Assembly (NCBI GenBank): GCA_029975275.1
Contig: JARKPN010000164.1
Span: forward strand, 1 to 52,782
Length of the DNA: 52,782 nt
From: Geobacteraceae bacterium
Lineage (GTDB): Bacteria; Desulfobacterota; Desulfuromonadia; Geobacterales; Geobacteraceae
Direction of reading: 5' to 3'
Position numbers and translations under genes: made by a program
Part shown: positions 34,780 to 44,082 of the stretch, piece after piece
How positions within the stretch are numbered: position 1 is the stretch's first letter
How the letters are laid out: each line of letters starts with the position of its first letter
Notes under the pieces: model-generated
Seen by the model: the letters and a program-made list of their open reading frames with translations, nothing else
Database searches by the model: none
Told to the model about the DNA's origin: nothing

Positions 34780-35113
34780 CCGGGAAATCATGTCCGGCTT
34801 CCGGGACCGGTTCTCAACAACTTTTGTGGAAAACCTGTTGGCAAGCCTGTTGATAACGGTAATAAAACCCTCAAATTCTGCCCGACCCCGCACATTGCCT
34901 AATCCCTGTTCAAACCCGTAAAACCCAGTATTTTTAAATAGTTAAGATTTTTCAGGTGATTCCGGCACGTTAGCGGAGCCCCGCATAACGGAAATTTCAC
35001 CCGGATCGGACGACACCGAGTTATAAGCATGCAATATAATTTCAGGAAATCTATTGCATGGTCTACCGGGAAACCAGTGATATCCGGCAACACCAGAAAA
35101 GGCTCAATCGGGC
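34780..35113. other. Convergent spacer with no gene
   Basis: This stretch lies between the ends of the small unknown gene and the rhomboid gene. It holds a tandem CTGTTG-containing stretch with TGTGGAAAA (34825-34833) and TGTTGATAA (34848-34856), each one base from a DnaA box. No convincing rho-independent terminator was found for either gene. The second half is A/T-rich. Confidence 0.45.
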
Positions 35114-36067
35114 CTATCCATGAACCAGCGCCGCCCACCACGCAGCCACCGGCGTCATGGCCGCCACAAGGACCAGGAACGCGCGGCCGCGCCTGCCGGG
35201 GTATCCGAACCTGTCGGTCAGGTACCCGGCGGCCAGCCCCAGGAGCGCCCCGAAGACGAAACCGAACAGGTGCGCGCCCAGGTCGGTGTTCTCCCCTTCC
35301 GTGCCCAGCATGGCCAGCAGGGAAAGGGCCGCGGCGGCCGGGAGGAGCCAGCGCCTGCGCCAACGGCGGCCGGGTCGCCCAAGGCGAAGCGCGCCGAGGA
35401 TGCCCACGGCCCCGAAAACCAGGGTCGAGGCGCCGATGGAGTTATGATAGGCGGGCTGAAACATGGCATTGGCGAGGTTCCCCAGGATGCCCGACAGCAG
35501 GAGAAGACACCATGCAAGCCCCGAGCCGAGCTCGCGGCAGAGGAGGACGATGAAGACCCCGCCGATAAGCAGGTTCCCGAGCAGGTGCACTGGGCCGGAG
35601 TGGAGGGTGAGCGCCGTCACCGTCCGCCACCATTGACCGTCCCGGATCTCTCCGGCTGCCGCGCCTCCGATGCCGACCCAGTCGACGGGACCGAGTCCGG
35701 GGATCGGGTGTTTGAGCAGGGTGATGTTGTGGAAGGTGGCCACCAGCAGCAGGACCGAGAGTGTGACCAGGGTATTCTCGACCAGGGGGGCCGGCGCCGT
35801 CGGCGGAGGGGGCCAGTCCCGGTTTTCCTCCTCGAACAGGCGGAGCTCGCGCAGGGCCTCTTCCATCCGGTCCGGCGGCACCAACAGCCGCCGCCCGAGG
35901 CCGGCGCGCTCCAGCCGGCATGGGATGGCGCGCGCATGCAGGACCAGCTCCCAGAGCTCCGCCCTCCTTACCGGAACCGGTCCCGACATGCGTCCGTCAC
36001 CAAGGTCGGGAGGTACCGGCAGCCACTCCCTCTCCGTCACGCCGTTGATTTCCGTCTTCAGATCCAT
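35114..36067 (-). CDS. Rhomboid-family intramembrane serine protease
   Basis: The protein has 317 residues. About 95 soluble residues precede a six- to seven-helix membrane domain. The rhomboid marks are HLLGNLLIGG in the second helix region, the catalytic Ser in GASTLVFGAVG and the catalytic His in GAHLFGFVFGALLG. The usual GASG is GAST here, but the Ser position and spacing are right. Rhomboids cut single-pass membrane proteins within the bilayer. The soluble N-terminal part (LLVPPDRMEEALRELRLFEEENRDW) resembles a small substrate-gating domain. It is transcribed away from the PHP-helicase gene, with about 295 bases between them that show no gene. The substrate is unknown. Confidence 0.88.
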   Translation of the reverse strand: MDLKTEINGVTEREWLPVPPDLGDGRMSGPVPVRRAELWELVLHARAIPCRLERAGLGRRLLVPPDRMEEALRELRLFEEENRDWPPPPTAPAPLVENTLVTLSVLLLVATFHNITLLKHPIPGLGPVDWVGIGGAAAGEIRDGQWWRTVTALTLHSGPVHLLGNLLIGGVFIVLLCRELGSGLAWCLLLLSGILGNLANAMFQPAYHNSIGASTLVFGAVGILGALRLGRPGRRWRRRWLLPAAAALSLLAMLGTEGENTDLGAHLFGFVFGALLGLAAGYLTDRFGYPGRRGRAFLVLVAAMTPVAAWWAALVHG

Positions 36068-36362
36068 CCTGACAGTATCTCAGACAGCCGTTTCCGAGTC
36101 ACCAACGAAATCGTCCGGTCGGCATTCATCCGGCACTTTTCCGGGGTTACGAACAGGCACCATCGAAGAACCCGTGTTCATCGTACTTTATTTGTCATAT
36201 GTTACCCCACCGGCCATGGTATGTCCAACACGGTCCCACCTGCCCGGCAGCAAGGGGTCCGGAAGACTGAAAAGAATGGTTGATATGATGGATTGCATGG
36301 ATATATCTTGGTACTGGATGAGGGAACGTCTCGATATTAACCATCCGCGCCAAGGAGCCGTC

Positions 36363-39300
36363 ATGGATTACATAGCAGACCTGCACGTCCACTCCCCCTT
36401 TTCCCGGGCCACCAGCCCGGACTGCGATCCGGCCGGACTGTTCGCTTGGGCCCGGATCAAGGGGATCCAGGTGGTCGCCTCGGGCGACTTCACCCACCCC
36501 GGCTGGCTGGCCCTTCTCAAGGAAACCCTGGCCCCGGCCGAGCCCGGCTTCCTGCGGCTCAAGGACGAGAACGTCCCGTCTCCCCTGCCGGGGCTTGCCG
36601 GAACGTCAGGTGCGGTCCGCTTCGCGCTCTCGGCCGAGGTCTCCTGCATCTACAAGCGTCACGGCGCGGTCCGCAAGGTCCACAACCTAGTCTACGTGCC
36701 GGACTTCGCGTCGGCCGAGCGGCTCACCGCCCGGCTGGCGGGCATCGGGAACATCGAATCGGACGGCCGTCCCATCCTGGGCCTGGACTCGCGCGACCTG
36801 CTTGAGATCGTGCTGGAGGAAGCCCCCGAAGGCTTCCTGGTGCCGGCCCACATCTGGACCCCCTGGTTCTCCCTGTTCGGATCCAGGTCCGGGTTCGACC
36901 ACATCGAAGAGTGCTTCGGCGACCTCACTTCCCACGTGTTCGCCCTGGAAACCGGCCTCTCCTCGGACCCTGACATGAACCGGATGATCTCGGCCCTGGA
37001 CCGCTTCGCCCTGATCTCCAACTCGGACTGCCATTCCCCCTCCCGCCTGGGTCGGGAGGCGAACCTCTTTTCCACCGGGTTCGATTTCTTCTCCATGCGC
37101 GAGGCCATCCGCGGAAACAGCCGCGGGACCTTCAGCGGCACCATCGAGTTCTTCCCCGAGGAGGGGAAGTACCACCTGGACGGGCACCGGGCCTGCAAGG
37201 TATGCCTGGAGCCGGATGAGACCAGAAGGGCGGACGGCCGCTGCCCGGTCTGCGGCAGGCCGCTCACCGTGGGGGTGCTGCACCGGGTCCTGGAACTGGC
37301 GGACCGGGAAGAACCGGAGTTCGGCCCGGATGCCCCCCGGTTCTTCAGCATGGTGCCGCTCCCTGAGGTCCTGGGGGAGCTGCTGGGGGTCGGACCGGCG
37401 TCCAAGCAGGTGCAGCGCCGCTATGCTTCGCTGATCGGCAGGTTCGGATCCGAGTTCAGCCTGCTGCTCAACGCCTCCCGGGAAGAGCTGTCCGAGGAAT
37501 CGGCCCTGCTGGCGGAGGCTGTCGGCCGCATGCGGGAGGGACGGGTCATCCGTCACGGCGGCTACGACGGGGAATTCGGCACTATCCGGGTGTTCGAGGA
37601 GGGGGAGATCGCGCGGCTGCAGGGGCAGTTCGGCCTGTTCGCCGAGGAGACGCCGGGACGGGCAAGGAAAAAGAAGACCCCCGACGGGGGGAGCGGCGGG
37701 AACTCGGGCCCGGCAACCCCGCGACGCCGCGCTGAAACGGAAACCCCGCCCCGAGCCGCGGGCCCGAACCCCGAGCAGGTGGAGGCCATAACAGGCGACG
37801 GACGGCGCATCCTGGTGGTCGCCGGGCCGGGGACCGGCAAGACCCATACCCTCACGGAGCGGATCGCAGTGCTGATTGCGACGGGAAAGACGGCGCCGGA
37901 GCGGGTCTGCGCCATCACCTTCACAAACCGGGCCGCCGACGAGGTCCGCGGGCGGCTGGTCCGGGCGTTCGGCGATGCGGCCGAACCGGTCTTTGTCGGC
38001 ACCTTCCACCGCTTCTGCCTGGACCGGCTCCGCCGGGACGAGCCCGGTCTGGAGGTCATCGGCCCGGAGAGCAGGGAGCGCCTGCTGAAGCGCCTCTTCC
38101 CGGAGATGGGAAAGGGGGAGCGGGACCGGCTGTCCGACGAGATCGCCGCCGGCTTTCTCGCAGCCGGCACCGTCTCCCTCCCGGCCGAGGTACTGGACTA
38201 CCAGGCCGAGCTGGCCCGCCTGGGGGCCGTGGACCTGGACGGCGTGGTGCCGCTGCTGCTGGCGAGGATGTCCGACGACCCCGCGTTCAGGGAAGGGATA
38301 GCGGGCGGCATCGATCACCTGTTCGTGGACGAGTTCCAGGACCTGAACGCCCCCCAGTACCGGCTGGTGGAGCTCCTGGCTGAACGGGCCGCCGTGTTCG
38401 CCATCGGCGACCCGGACCAGGCCATCTACGGCTTCCGCGGCAGCGACCCCTCCTTCTTCTACCGGTTTGCCGGCACACCCGGGACGCGGCGCATCTCACT
38501 GGTCCGCAACTACCGCTCGGCTGCCCGGATCCTGGAGGCGGCCTCTGCCGTCATCACCCGCAATCCCGGCCGGGACCACGCTCCCCTCGTCCCGGTCTCC
38601 GCCCATGAAGGGGGGATCGAGCTCCACCGGCTGCCGACGCCGGCGGCCGAGGCGGAGCTGGTGGTCAGCAGGATCGAACAGTTGATGGGAGGGATCAGCT
38701 CCTTCTCCCTGGCCTCGGGCAGGGGCGGAGACCAGGGAACGGAACGGAGCTTCGGCGACATCGCCGTGCTCTACCGGCTCACGCGGCAGGCCGAAGAGCT
38801 GGCCGAGGCCCTGCATCGCCGCGGCATCCCCTTCCAACTGGTGGGCGCCACCCCCTACTTCCTGTCTCCGGCCAGCCGCCCCCTCACCCGCTTCATCCTG
38901 GCTGCGGCCGGTAGCCGAGAGACCGCATGCTGGCTCTCGCTGCTGAAAGGGCTCCCCGGCTTCGGCACCGCCATCCTGGAGAGGCTGGACGCCGAGCTCC
39001 CCCTTTCAGGGGACTTCCTGGAGTCGGCCGGACGGCTGCAGCTGCCAGCGGTCATCCGCGGGCGTCTGGACGAACTGGCAACGGCCCTTGCGGGCTTCCG
39101 CGCCTCAGTTGCCGCCGACGGCCTGGCCGCCGCCATGGCCGGGGCAGTCCCGTTCCTCGGCAGCGACGTCTCCCACCCCGACTGCGCCAGGCTCATCTCC
39201 CTTGCCGGAAGCTTCGGCAGCGACCTGGGCTCCTTTGGCCGCCACCTGCTTGAGTACGCCGCCGAGACGGTCTACGACGAGCGGGCCGAGGCGGTGGCCC

Positions 39301-39614
39301 TCATGACCCTGCACGCCGCCAAGGGGCTGGAATTCCCGGTTGTCTTCATGGCCGGCTGCGAAGAAGGGCTCCTCCCCTGCACCATTCGGGGCGACACCGA
39401 CATCGAAGAGGAACGGCGGCTGTTCTACGTGGGGATGACCCGGGCGAAAGAGACGCTGGTGCTGACCGCCGCATCGACCCGTCCCTGGACCGGCCCGGGA
39501 GAGCGGTCCCTGTCCCGCTTCGTCACGGAGATCCCTGAAGAGCAGTTAAACAGGGCGATGCCTGAAGGGAGGAAACCGAAGCGGCAAAAGGCCGAGCAGA
39601 TGGAGCTGTTCTGA
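36363..39614 (+). CDS. PHP-domain/UvrD-family helicase fusion
   Basis: The protein has 1083 residues. The first 270 form a PHP metal-dependent phosphoesterase-like domain, with DLHVHSPFSRATSPDCD at 6-22, SGDFTHPGW, PAHIWTPW and NSDCHSPSRLGRE supplying metal ligands. A zinc ribbon follows at about 279-302 (CKVC and CPVC). After a linker comes a UvrD/Rep-type superfamily 1 helicase with Walker A GPGTGKTHTL near 491, DEFQDLN near 655, GDPDQAIYGFRGSD near 681, LHAAKGLEFPVVF near 982 and LFYVGMTRAKE near 1020. An ATP-driven DNA unwinding enzyme with a phosphoesterase or nuclease-like module suggests repair or end processing. The start has AAGGAG five bases upstream; in-frame codons far upstream are not coding. 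Stand-alone homologues of the PHP part exist. Confidence 0.92.
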   Translation: MDYIADLHVHSPFSRATSPDCDPAGLFAWARIKGIQVVASGDFTHPGWLALLKETLAPAEPGFLRLKDENVPSPLPGLAGTSGAVRFALSAEVSCIYKRHGAVRKVHNLVYVPDFASAERLTARLAGIGNIESDGRPILGLDSRDLLEIVLEEAPEGFLVPAHIWTPWFSLFGSRSGFDHIEECFGDLTSHVFALETGLSSDPDMNRMISALDRFALISNSDCHSPSRLGREANLFSTGFDFFSMREAIRGNSRGTFSGTIEFFPEEGKYHLDGHRACKVCLEPDETRRADGRCPVCGRPLTVGVLHRVLELADREEPEFGPDAPRFFSMVPLPEVLGELLGVGPASKQVQRRYASLIGRFGSEFSLLLNASREELSEESALLAEAVGRMREGRVIRHGGYDGEFGTIRVFEEGEIARLQGQFGLFAEETPGRARKKKTPDGGSGGNSGPATPRRRAETETPPRAAGPNPEQVEAITGDGRRILVVAGPGTGKTHTLTERIAVLIATGKTAPERVCAITFTNRAADEVRGRLVRAFGDAAEPVFVGTFHRFCLDRLRRDEPGLEVIGPESRERLLKRLFPEMGKGERDRLSDEIAAGFLAAGTVSLPAEVLDYQAELARLGAVDLDGVVPLLLARMSDDPAFREGIAGGIDHLFVDEFQDLNAPQYRLVELLAERAAVFAIGDPDQAIYGFRGSDPSFFYRFAGTPGTRRISLVRNYRSAARILEAASAVITRNPGRDHAPLVPVSAHEGGIELHRLPTPAAEAELVVSRIEQLMGGISSFSLASGRGGDQGTERSFGDIAVLYRLTRQAEELAEALHRRGIPFQLVGATPYFLSPASRPLTRFILAAAGSRETACWLSLLKGLPGFGTAILERLDAELPLSGDFLESAGRLQLPAVIRGRLDELATALAGFRASVAADGLAAAMAGAVPFLGSDVSHPDCARLISLAGSFGSDLGSFGRHLLEYAAETVYDERAEAVALMTLHAAKGLEFPVVFMAGCEEGLLPCTIRGDTDIEEERRLFYVGMTRAKETLVLTAASTRPWTGPGERSLSRFVTEIPEEQLNRAMPEGRKPKRQKAEQMELF

Positions 39615-39644
39615 AAACCGGGCCTCCTGGGACGCTGAGGCAGT

Positions 39645-39673
39645 TTGTAGTGATTTTTGAAGTCCTGTATACT
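39645..39673 (+). promoter_or_regulatory. Sigma-70-type promoter for the DUF3015 lipoprotein
   Basis: TTGTAG is followed after 17 bases by TATACT, five of six bases of the -10 consensus. The start point would be about 60 bases before the lipoprotein ATG. Confidence 0.55.
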
Positions 39674-39741
39674 GGAACAAAAGGATATGTGTCCATTAAG
39701 ATGTTGTCTCGAAGGAGAGCATATCCGGAAAGGAGACGGCC

Positions 39742-40182
39742 ATGTTGCGAATAATGTCCTTTCCATTCAGGTTAATAATTATCGCCGGGATTTCGGTGTT
39801 GATGTCATCCTGCGCTGTTACCACCAGATCCACGGAAGGCACGACGGAGACGTTCCATAACACATCCGACGCTTCCACGGAATTCACGTCCAGCACCAGT
39901 CCGCGCGATGAGGAGAAGGATAAGGAAGCGAAAAACCTTGAAGCCCGGGCATTTGCATCCGCCAACCTCGATCGGCTTAAGGAGGATATGGCGCGCGGCA
40001 GCGGCGAGCACCTGACGGCATTCGCGCACCTGTTGGGCATCAAGGAGACCAACCGGGCCGAGTTCTACGCCCTTGCCAAAGAAAAATATCCGGTCCTGTT
40101 CGGCTCCGAGCCGACCACCTCGGACGTCATGCTGGCCAGGCTGGACACCGAACTGAACCATCATCCGGAGTGGCGGAACTAG
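39742..40182 (+). CDS. DUF3015-type lipoprotein
   Basis: The protein has 146 residues. A signal peptide (PFRLIIIAGISVLMSSC) ends in a lipobox, LMSSC, so the mature protein should start at that Cys and carry lipid. A linker rich in Ser and Thr and a charged stretch (RDEEKDKEAKN) follow. The C-terminal part, LKEDMARGSGEHLTAFAHLLGI to AKEKYPVLFGSEPTTSDVML, fits the DUF3015 family known from Geobacter relatives. The role is unknown. AAGGAG precedes the start by six bases. The stop codon lies inside the left arm of an inverted-repeat element, so the C-terminus may have been reshaped by its insertion. Confidence 0.82.
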   Translation: MLRIMSFPFRLIIIAGISVLMSSCAVTTRSTEGTTETFHNTSDASTEFTSSTSPRDEEKDKEAKNLEARAFASANLDRLKEDMARGSGEHLTAFAHLLGIKETNRAEFYALAKEKYPVLFGSEPTTSDVMLARLDTELNHHPEWRN

Positions 40183-40345
40183 TGTCCTGTGCGGTTAGTT
40201 CACCGCAAGAATTCCGAGGAATTTTGGTTTCTGGCAAGGCGCGGCGACACAGGCCTAGCGGGGTCTAAGTCGAGGAGCCGGAACGCGGCCAGGGGCCAAA
40301 AGGCCCGGAATTGTAAGGAAGGAATTAGCCGCACTGGACACTAGT
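40178..40345. repeat. MITE-like element with 24-bp terminal inverted repeats, copy 2
   Basis: The left end, 40178-40201, starts ACTAGTGTCC; the right end, 40322-40345, ends GGACACTAGT. They are complementary at 21 of 24 positions. The core, with CAAGGCGCGGCGACACAGGC and then AAGTCGAGGAGC, resembles the core of the element at 28638-28759. There is no reading frame inside, and no clear target-site duplication. Confidence 0.7.
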
Positions 40346-40627
40346 GCCTTGTAGCTCTTGAATCAACGGTCTAAATTAACCCCCTCCCCTTGGCCTCCTC
40401 CTATCGAGGGAGGGGGAACGTTGCGAAATAAAGGGGTTAAGAGGTACGAGCTGTTTCCGGTGAATAATCCGCTGGCTGCGTCCGACGAGCTCCGGATTAC
40501 GAGATGGCGGGTACGAGTGATCAATCTCGTGAGAAAGAGAGGAGGTTTTTCGTTTTCCATCCGACCGGCGCACCGGCCGGGGGTCCGCGGCGGTCGTCGT
40601 TTGTGCGGGGCCGGCATCAACCGTGGG

Positions 40628-42541
40628 GTGCCTTTCCGCCGGGTCCTGCCCTGTGCATTTCTGCTGGTCAGCCTGTTCGCGCCGATGCCCTCCATGGCCG
40701 AAGAAAGCGGCTACCTGGCCCAACTCAGGCAGCGCGCCATGGGGGAACGACTCGCCGAGCGTCCCGAGTGGCGCACGTTGCTGCATTACAAACCGCGACG
40801 ATTTTCGGGCGGCATTGAAAGCCTGGTGGATTCTGAATCCTTTTTTCTCTCGCCCGAAGGCAAGCATGATCCGCAGGCCGAACTGGACGCCACCCTGGCC
40901 GCCTTCTTCGAAACCGATGCGGCAGAGCCGGACAAGAGCGCCCAGTGTACCTTTGCCGGCCGTTTCCACTGGCTCGACCATGCCCTGAAATTCGATCCCG
41001 ACCGGCTCCCGCGACTCCCCTGTCCCCGCTTTAACCGCTGGCTGGACAGGATGAATCCGGAGCGGCTCACCCTGGTCTTTCCGGCCGCCTATCTGAACAA
41101 CCCCGCCTCCATGTTCGGCCATACCCTGCTGCGGGTCGATGCCGCCGACCAGGACGAATCGACCAGCCTGCTGGCACATGCCGTCAATTACGCCGCCGAC
41201 ACGCAAGACCAGCGGGGGGTGATGTACGCCGTCAACGGGCTGTTCGGCGGGTACGAAGGGAGGTTTTCCATTGCTCCCTATTATCTGGCGGTCAGGGAAT
41301 ACGGGGACATCGAGAACCGCGACATATGGGAATACGGGTTGAATCTGACCCCGGAGGAGATAGGCCGGATGCTCCGTCATCTCTGGGAAATGCGTGCGGC
41401 CCGGTTCGACTATTATTTCCTCGACGAAAACTGCTCCTTCCACCTGCTTTCCCTGCTGGAAGCGGCCCGGCCCGGCCTGAATCTCACCGACCGTTTCTCC
41501 TGGTGGGTCATCCCTTCGGAGACGGTACGGGCGGTGATGGAGGCGGGGCTGATTGACGGGGTGCGTTACCGCCCGGCACGCAACACCGTTCTCATGGATC
41601 GGGCAAGGCACATGGACGACGGGATGCAGATGCTGGCCAAACGGATGGTTGACGGTGGTCCCGGGGCGTACGCGGGAGAGCTGGGGAGCCTCACCCCGGC
41701 CGATCAGGCACGGGTCATTGACCTGGCGCTGGATTACGCCGCCTATCGCCAATCACCCAGGTTCGGCAAGGAAAGGCTTCCTTCCGGCACGGTGCCGGAA
41801 CTGCTGGAGGCAAGGAGCCGCCTGGAGGCGCCCGACCTCGCACCGGTCATCCCGATGCCCGAGGTCCGGCCGGGAGAGGGGCACAAGCCGGCCAGGGCCG
41901 GCATCGGTTACGGTTTCGAGGACCGGCGCCAGTTCGTCGAACTCACCCTGAGACCGGGTTACCACGACCTGCTCGACCCGGAGGGGGGATTCACACCGGG
42001 CGCGGCTGTCCGGGCCTTCGACACTGCGGTGCGCCTCTATCCCGAAGAGGGAAAGGTGGAACTGGAACGGCTTGATGTTGTCGAGATCACGTCACTGTCG
42101 GACTGGGGCCGTTTCCTGCGCCCCTTGTCCTGGAAGGCCGGGGCGGGAGTCGGACGAAAGCGCGTCTCCCCCCGCGAAAGGCTCCTGATGGGGCGCATCC
42201 ATGCCGACTTCGGGATAAGCAGGGTCCCTTCGGACGGGACCACGCTGTTTGCCATGGCACAGGGGACCCTGGAGCTGAGCGACCGGTTCGACTACTTCCT
42301 CGCACCAGGCCTCGGACCGGCCGTCGGGGTCGTGCACGATGTCACGGAGAGCTGGCGCAGCGGCCTGTCGTTTCTCTGGCAGAGCTTCTTCCTGGACGAA
42401 TGGCGGAACGACTGTGAAGCCGTATTCGGAAACCGGTTCACCATCGGGAGACAGAGCGCGGCCGGGCTCGAACTTTCCTGGAAAAGGGAATTCGGACACG
42501 GCTACACCGGGGTGAAGGCATACTGGCAGGTTTACTTCTGA
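40628..42541 (+). CDS. DUF4105/Lnb-like periplasmic protein
   Basis: The protein has about 637 residues from the chosen GTG, which gives a neat signal peptide (VPFRRVLPCAFLLVSLFAPMPSMA). In-frame codons back to 40358 would add a long unleader-like extension, so the start is uncertain. The central part is a DUF4105 domain, with NPASMFGHTLLRVD near 158-171 and DENCSFHLLSLLEAARP near 264-280; the His and Cys are the conserved pair of the family. The founding member with known activity is the lipoprotein N-acyltransferase Lnb of Enterococcus. The C-terminal 250 residues look like a beta-rich outer-membrane barrel, ending with an aromatic residue. Acylation of lipoproteins is an inference; the local neighbour is a lipoprotein. 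Confidence 0.82.
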   Translation: MPFRRVLPCAFLLVSLFAPMPSMAEESGYLAQLRQRAMGERLAERPEWRTLLHYKPRRFSGGIESLVDSESFFLSPEGKHDPQAELDATLAAFFETDAAEPDKSAQCTFAGRFHWLDHALKFDPDRLPRLPCPRFNRWLDRMNPERLTLVFPAAYLNNPASMFGHTLLRVDAADQDESTSLLAHAVNYAADTQDQRGVMYAVNGLFGGYEGRFSIAPYYLAVREYGDIENRDIWEYGLNLTPEEIGRMLRHLWEMRAARFDYYFLDENCSFHLLSLLEAARPGLNLTDRFSWWVIPSETVRAVMEAGLIDGVRYRPARNTVLMDRARHMDDGMQMLAKRMVDGGPGAYAGELGSLTPADQARVIDLALDYAAYRQSPRFGKERLPSGTVPELLEARSRLEAPDLAPVIPMPEVRPGEGHKPARAGIGYGFEDRRQFVELTLRPGYHDLLDPEGGFTPGAAVRAFDTAVRLYPEEGKVELERLDVVEITSLSDWGRFLRPLSWKAGAGVGRKRVSPRERLLMGRIHADFGISRVPSDGTTLFAMAQGTLELSDRFDYFLAPGLGPAVGVVHDVTESWRSGLSFLWQSFFLDEWRNDCEAVFGNRFTIGRQSAAGLELSWKREFGHGYTGVKAYWQVYF

Positions 42542-42725
42542 CCTGCATACGTGGCGCCTTCACGCCTTGGCCTGCGTGGTCGGCCTCGTGCGTTCAGGCG
42601 TTGCGGATTCATGCTCCGCGGCAAGCTCCATGGCGTTTCAGTGAAGCGGTCCATCCGTCAAGCGGGCAAGGCGCAGGGCCATTGAATTCACAGCCCGGAA
42701 ACTCCCCCCTTCTGGATTAACACTC

Positions 42726-42742
42726 AAAGCATGCTATGCTTT
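42726..42742. promoter_or_regulatory. Palindrome upstream of the acyl-CoA operon, candidate operator
   Basis: AAAGCAT-GCT-ATGCTTT is a perfect palindrome with 7-base arms, 62 bases before the thiolase start. It overlaps a weak -10-like TATGCT. TetR-type regulators of fatty acid genes bind sites of this form. The remainder of the 260-base spacer shows nothing clear. Confidence 0.45.
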
Positions 42743-42803
42743 TTGCACTCAGCCTGCATTCCCGGTTTTCGATTGCTAACGGGCTGGAAAGGAGTTGCAG
42801 ACC

Positions 42804-43973
42804 ATGGCTGAAGAGGTCGTACTGCTCAGCGGGGTGAGGACGGCTATCGGCAGGTTCGGCGGCGCGCTCAAGGACGTCTCCGCCTGCAGGCTGGGCGCGG
42901 TGGTTGTCAGGTCGGCCATCGCCCGGGCGGGCATCCCCCCGGAAGAGGTGGAAGAGGTGATCATGGGCAACGTGCTCTCCGCGGGGCTGGGACAGAATCC
43001 GGCCCGGCAGGCGGCCGTCCATGGAGGGGTTCCCGCGGCTGCCGGCGCGTTTACCGTGAACGAGGTATGCGGCTCCGGCCTCAAGGCGGTGATGCTCGCC
43101 GCCCAGGCCGTCCGGGCGGGGGACGCGGAGCTTATCGTGGCTGGCGGGATGGAGAACATGAGCGCCGCGCCGCACCTGCTGGCCGGTCTACGCTGGGGAG
43201 TGAAGAGCGGCGATACGCCGGCAATGGACTCGATGCTGAACGACGGCCTCCATGACGCCTACCACCACTATCACATGGGGATCACCGGCGAGCGGACGGC
43301 TACCAGATACGGGATTACCCGGGAGGAGGCTGACGAGTTCGCCCTGGAGAGCCAGCAGCGGGCACTGGCGGCGGTGCGGGATGGCCTGTTTGCCGGAGAG
43401 ATCGTGCCCGTCGACAGCCGTGGGGTCCCCTTCCGGCTGGACGAGTGCGTCCGGACGGACTCCTCACCGGAAAAGCTGGCCGGCCTCCCCCCGGTATTCC
43501 ATCAGGACGGCATCCTCACCGCCGGCAACAGCTCCAAGATTTCCGACGGCGCGGCAGCGCTGGTGGTGGCCTCGGCAGGCAAGGCGGCCCGGATGGGTAT
43601 CAGACCTCTGGCCAGGATCACCGGCTACGCCGAGGCCGGGGTCGAGCCGGAAGACGTGATGGAGGCTCCGATCCCGGCAGTGCAAAGGCTGCTCCGGGAA
43701 ACCGGCTTCACCATCGCCGACCTGGACCTGGTGGAGCACAACGAGGCGTATGCCAGCGCCTCGCTTGCCGTCGCACGTGCCCTTGCCATCGACCGGCGGA
43801 AGCTGAACGTCAACGGCGGCTCCATCGCGCTGGGCCACCCCATCGGCTGCAGCGGCGCCCGGATCCTGGTGACCCTGCTGTACGCCCTGATGAACCGGGA
43901 CCTGGAGCGGGGGCTCGCCACCCTCTGCATGGGAGGGGGGAACGGCCTGGCCATGGTAATCGAGAGGGGGTGA
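42804..43973 (+). CDS. Acetyl-CoA acetyltransferase (thiolase)
   Basis: The protein has 389 residues, the usual size of PhaA/AtoB-type thiolases. The first active-site Cys is in NEVCGSGLKAV near residue 88. The second half has NVNGGSIALGHPIGCSGAR with the catalytic His, and the last active-site Cys in CMGGGNGLAMVIE. It joins two acetyl-CoA into acetoacetyl-CoA or runs the reverse. The ATG has AAGGAG nine bases upstream; a TTG three codons earlier is less likely. It heads a three-gene set with a hydroxyacyl-CoA dehydrogenase and a crotonase. That set covers the acetyl-CoA to crotonyl-CoA segment of butyrate metabolism or beta-oxidation. A final reductase or dehydrogenase is not in the window. 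Confidence 0.93.
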   Translation: MAEEVVLLSGVRTAIGRFGGALKDVSACRLGAVVVRSAIARAGIPPEEVEEVIMGNVLSAGLGQNPARQAAVHGGVPAAAGAFTVNEVCGSGLKAVMLAAQAVRAGDAELIVAGGMENMSAAPHLLAGLRWGVKSGDTPAMDSMLNDGLHDAYHHYHMGITGERTATRYGITREEADEFALESQQRALAAVRDGLFAGEIVPVDSRGVPFRLDECVRTDSSPEKLAGLPPVFHQDGILTAGNSSKISDGAAALVVASAGKAARMGIRPLARITGYAEAGVEPEDVMEAPIPAVQRLLRETGFTIADLDLVEHNEAYASASLAVARALAIDRRKLNVNGGSIALGHPIGCSGARILVTLLYALMNRDLERGLATLCMGGGNGLAMVIERG

Positions 43974-44082
43974 TCGGCCATCGTCGACCAGGGCACTTCG
44001 GACATGCTGCGGCTGCCGGTCGCCCAGCGTGCCCTGAAGCAGGGAAAGTGACCGGGTGAAACGGACGTGAGCACGGAAGGGA

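Noticed and set aside
36687-38318. Long minus-strand reading frame opposite the PHP-helicase gene
   Set aside because: It is the antisense shadow of a GC-rich gene; the plus frame has all helicase motifs.
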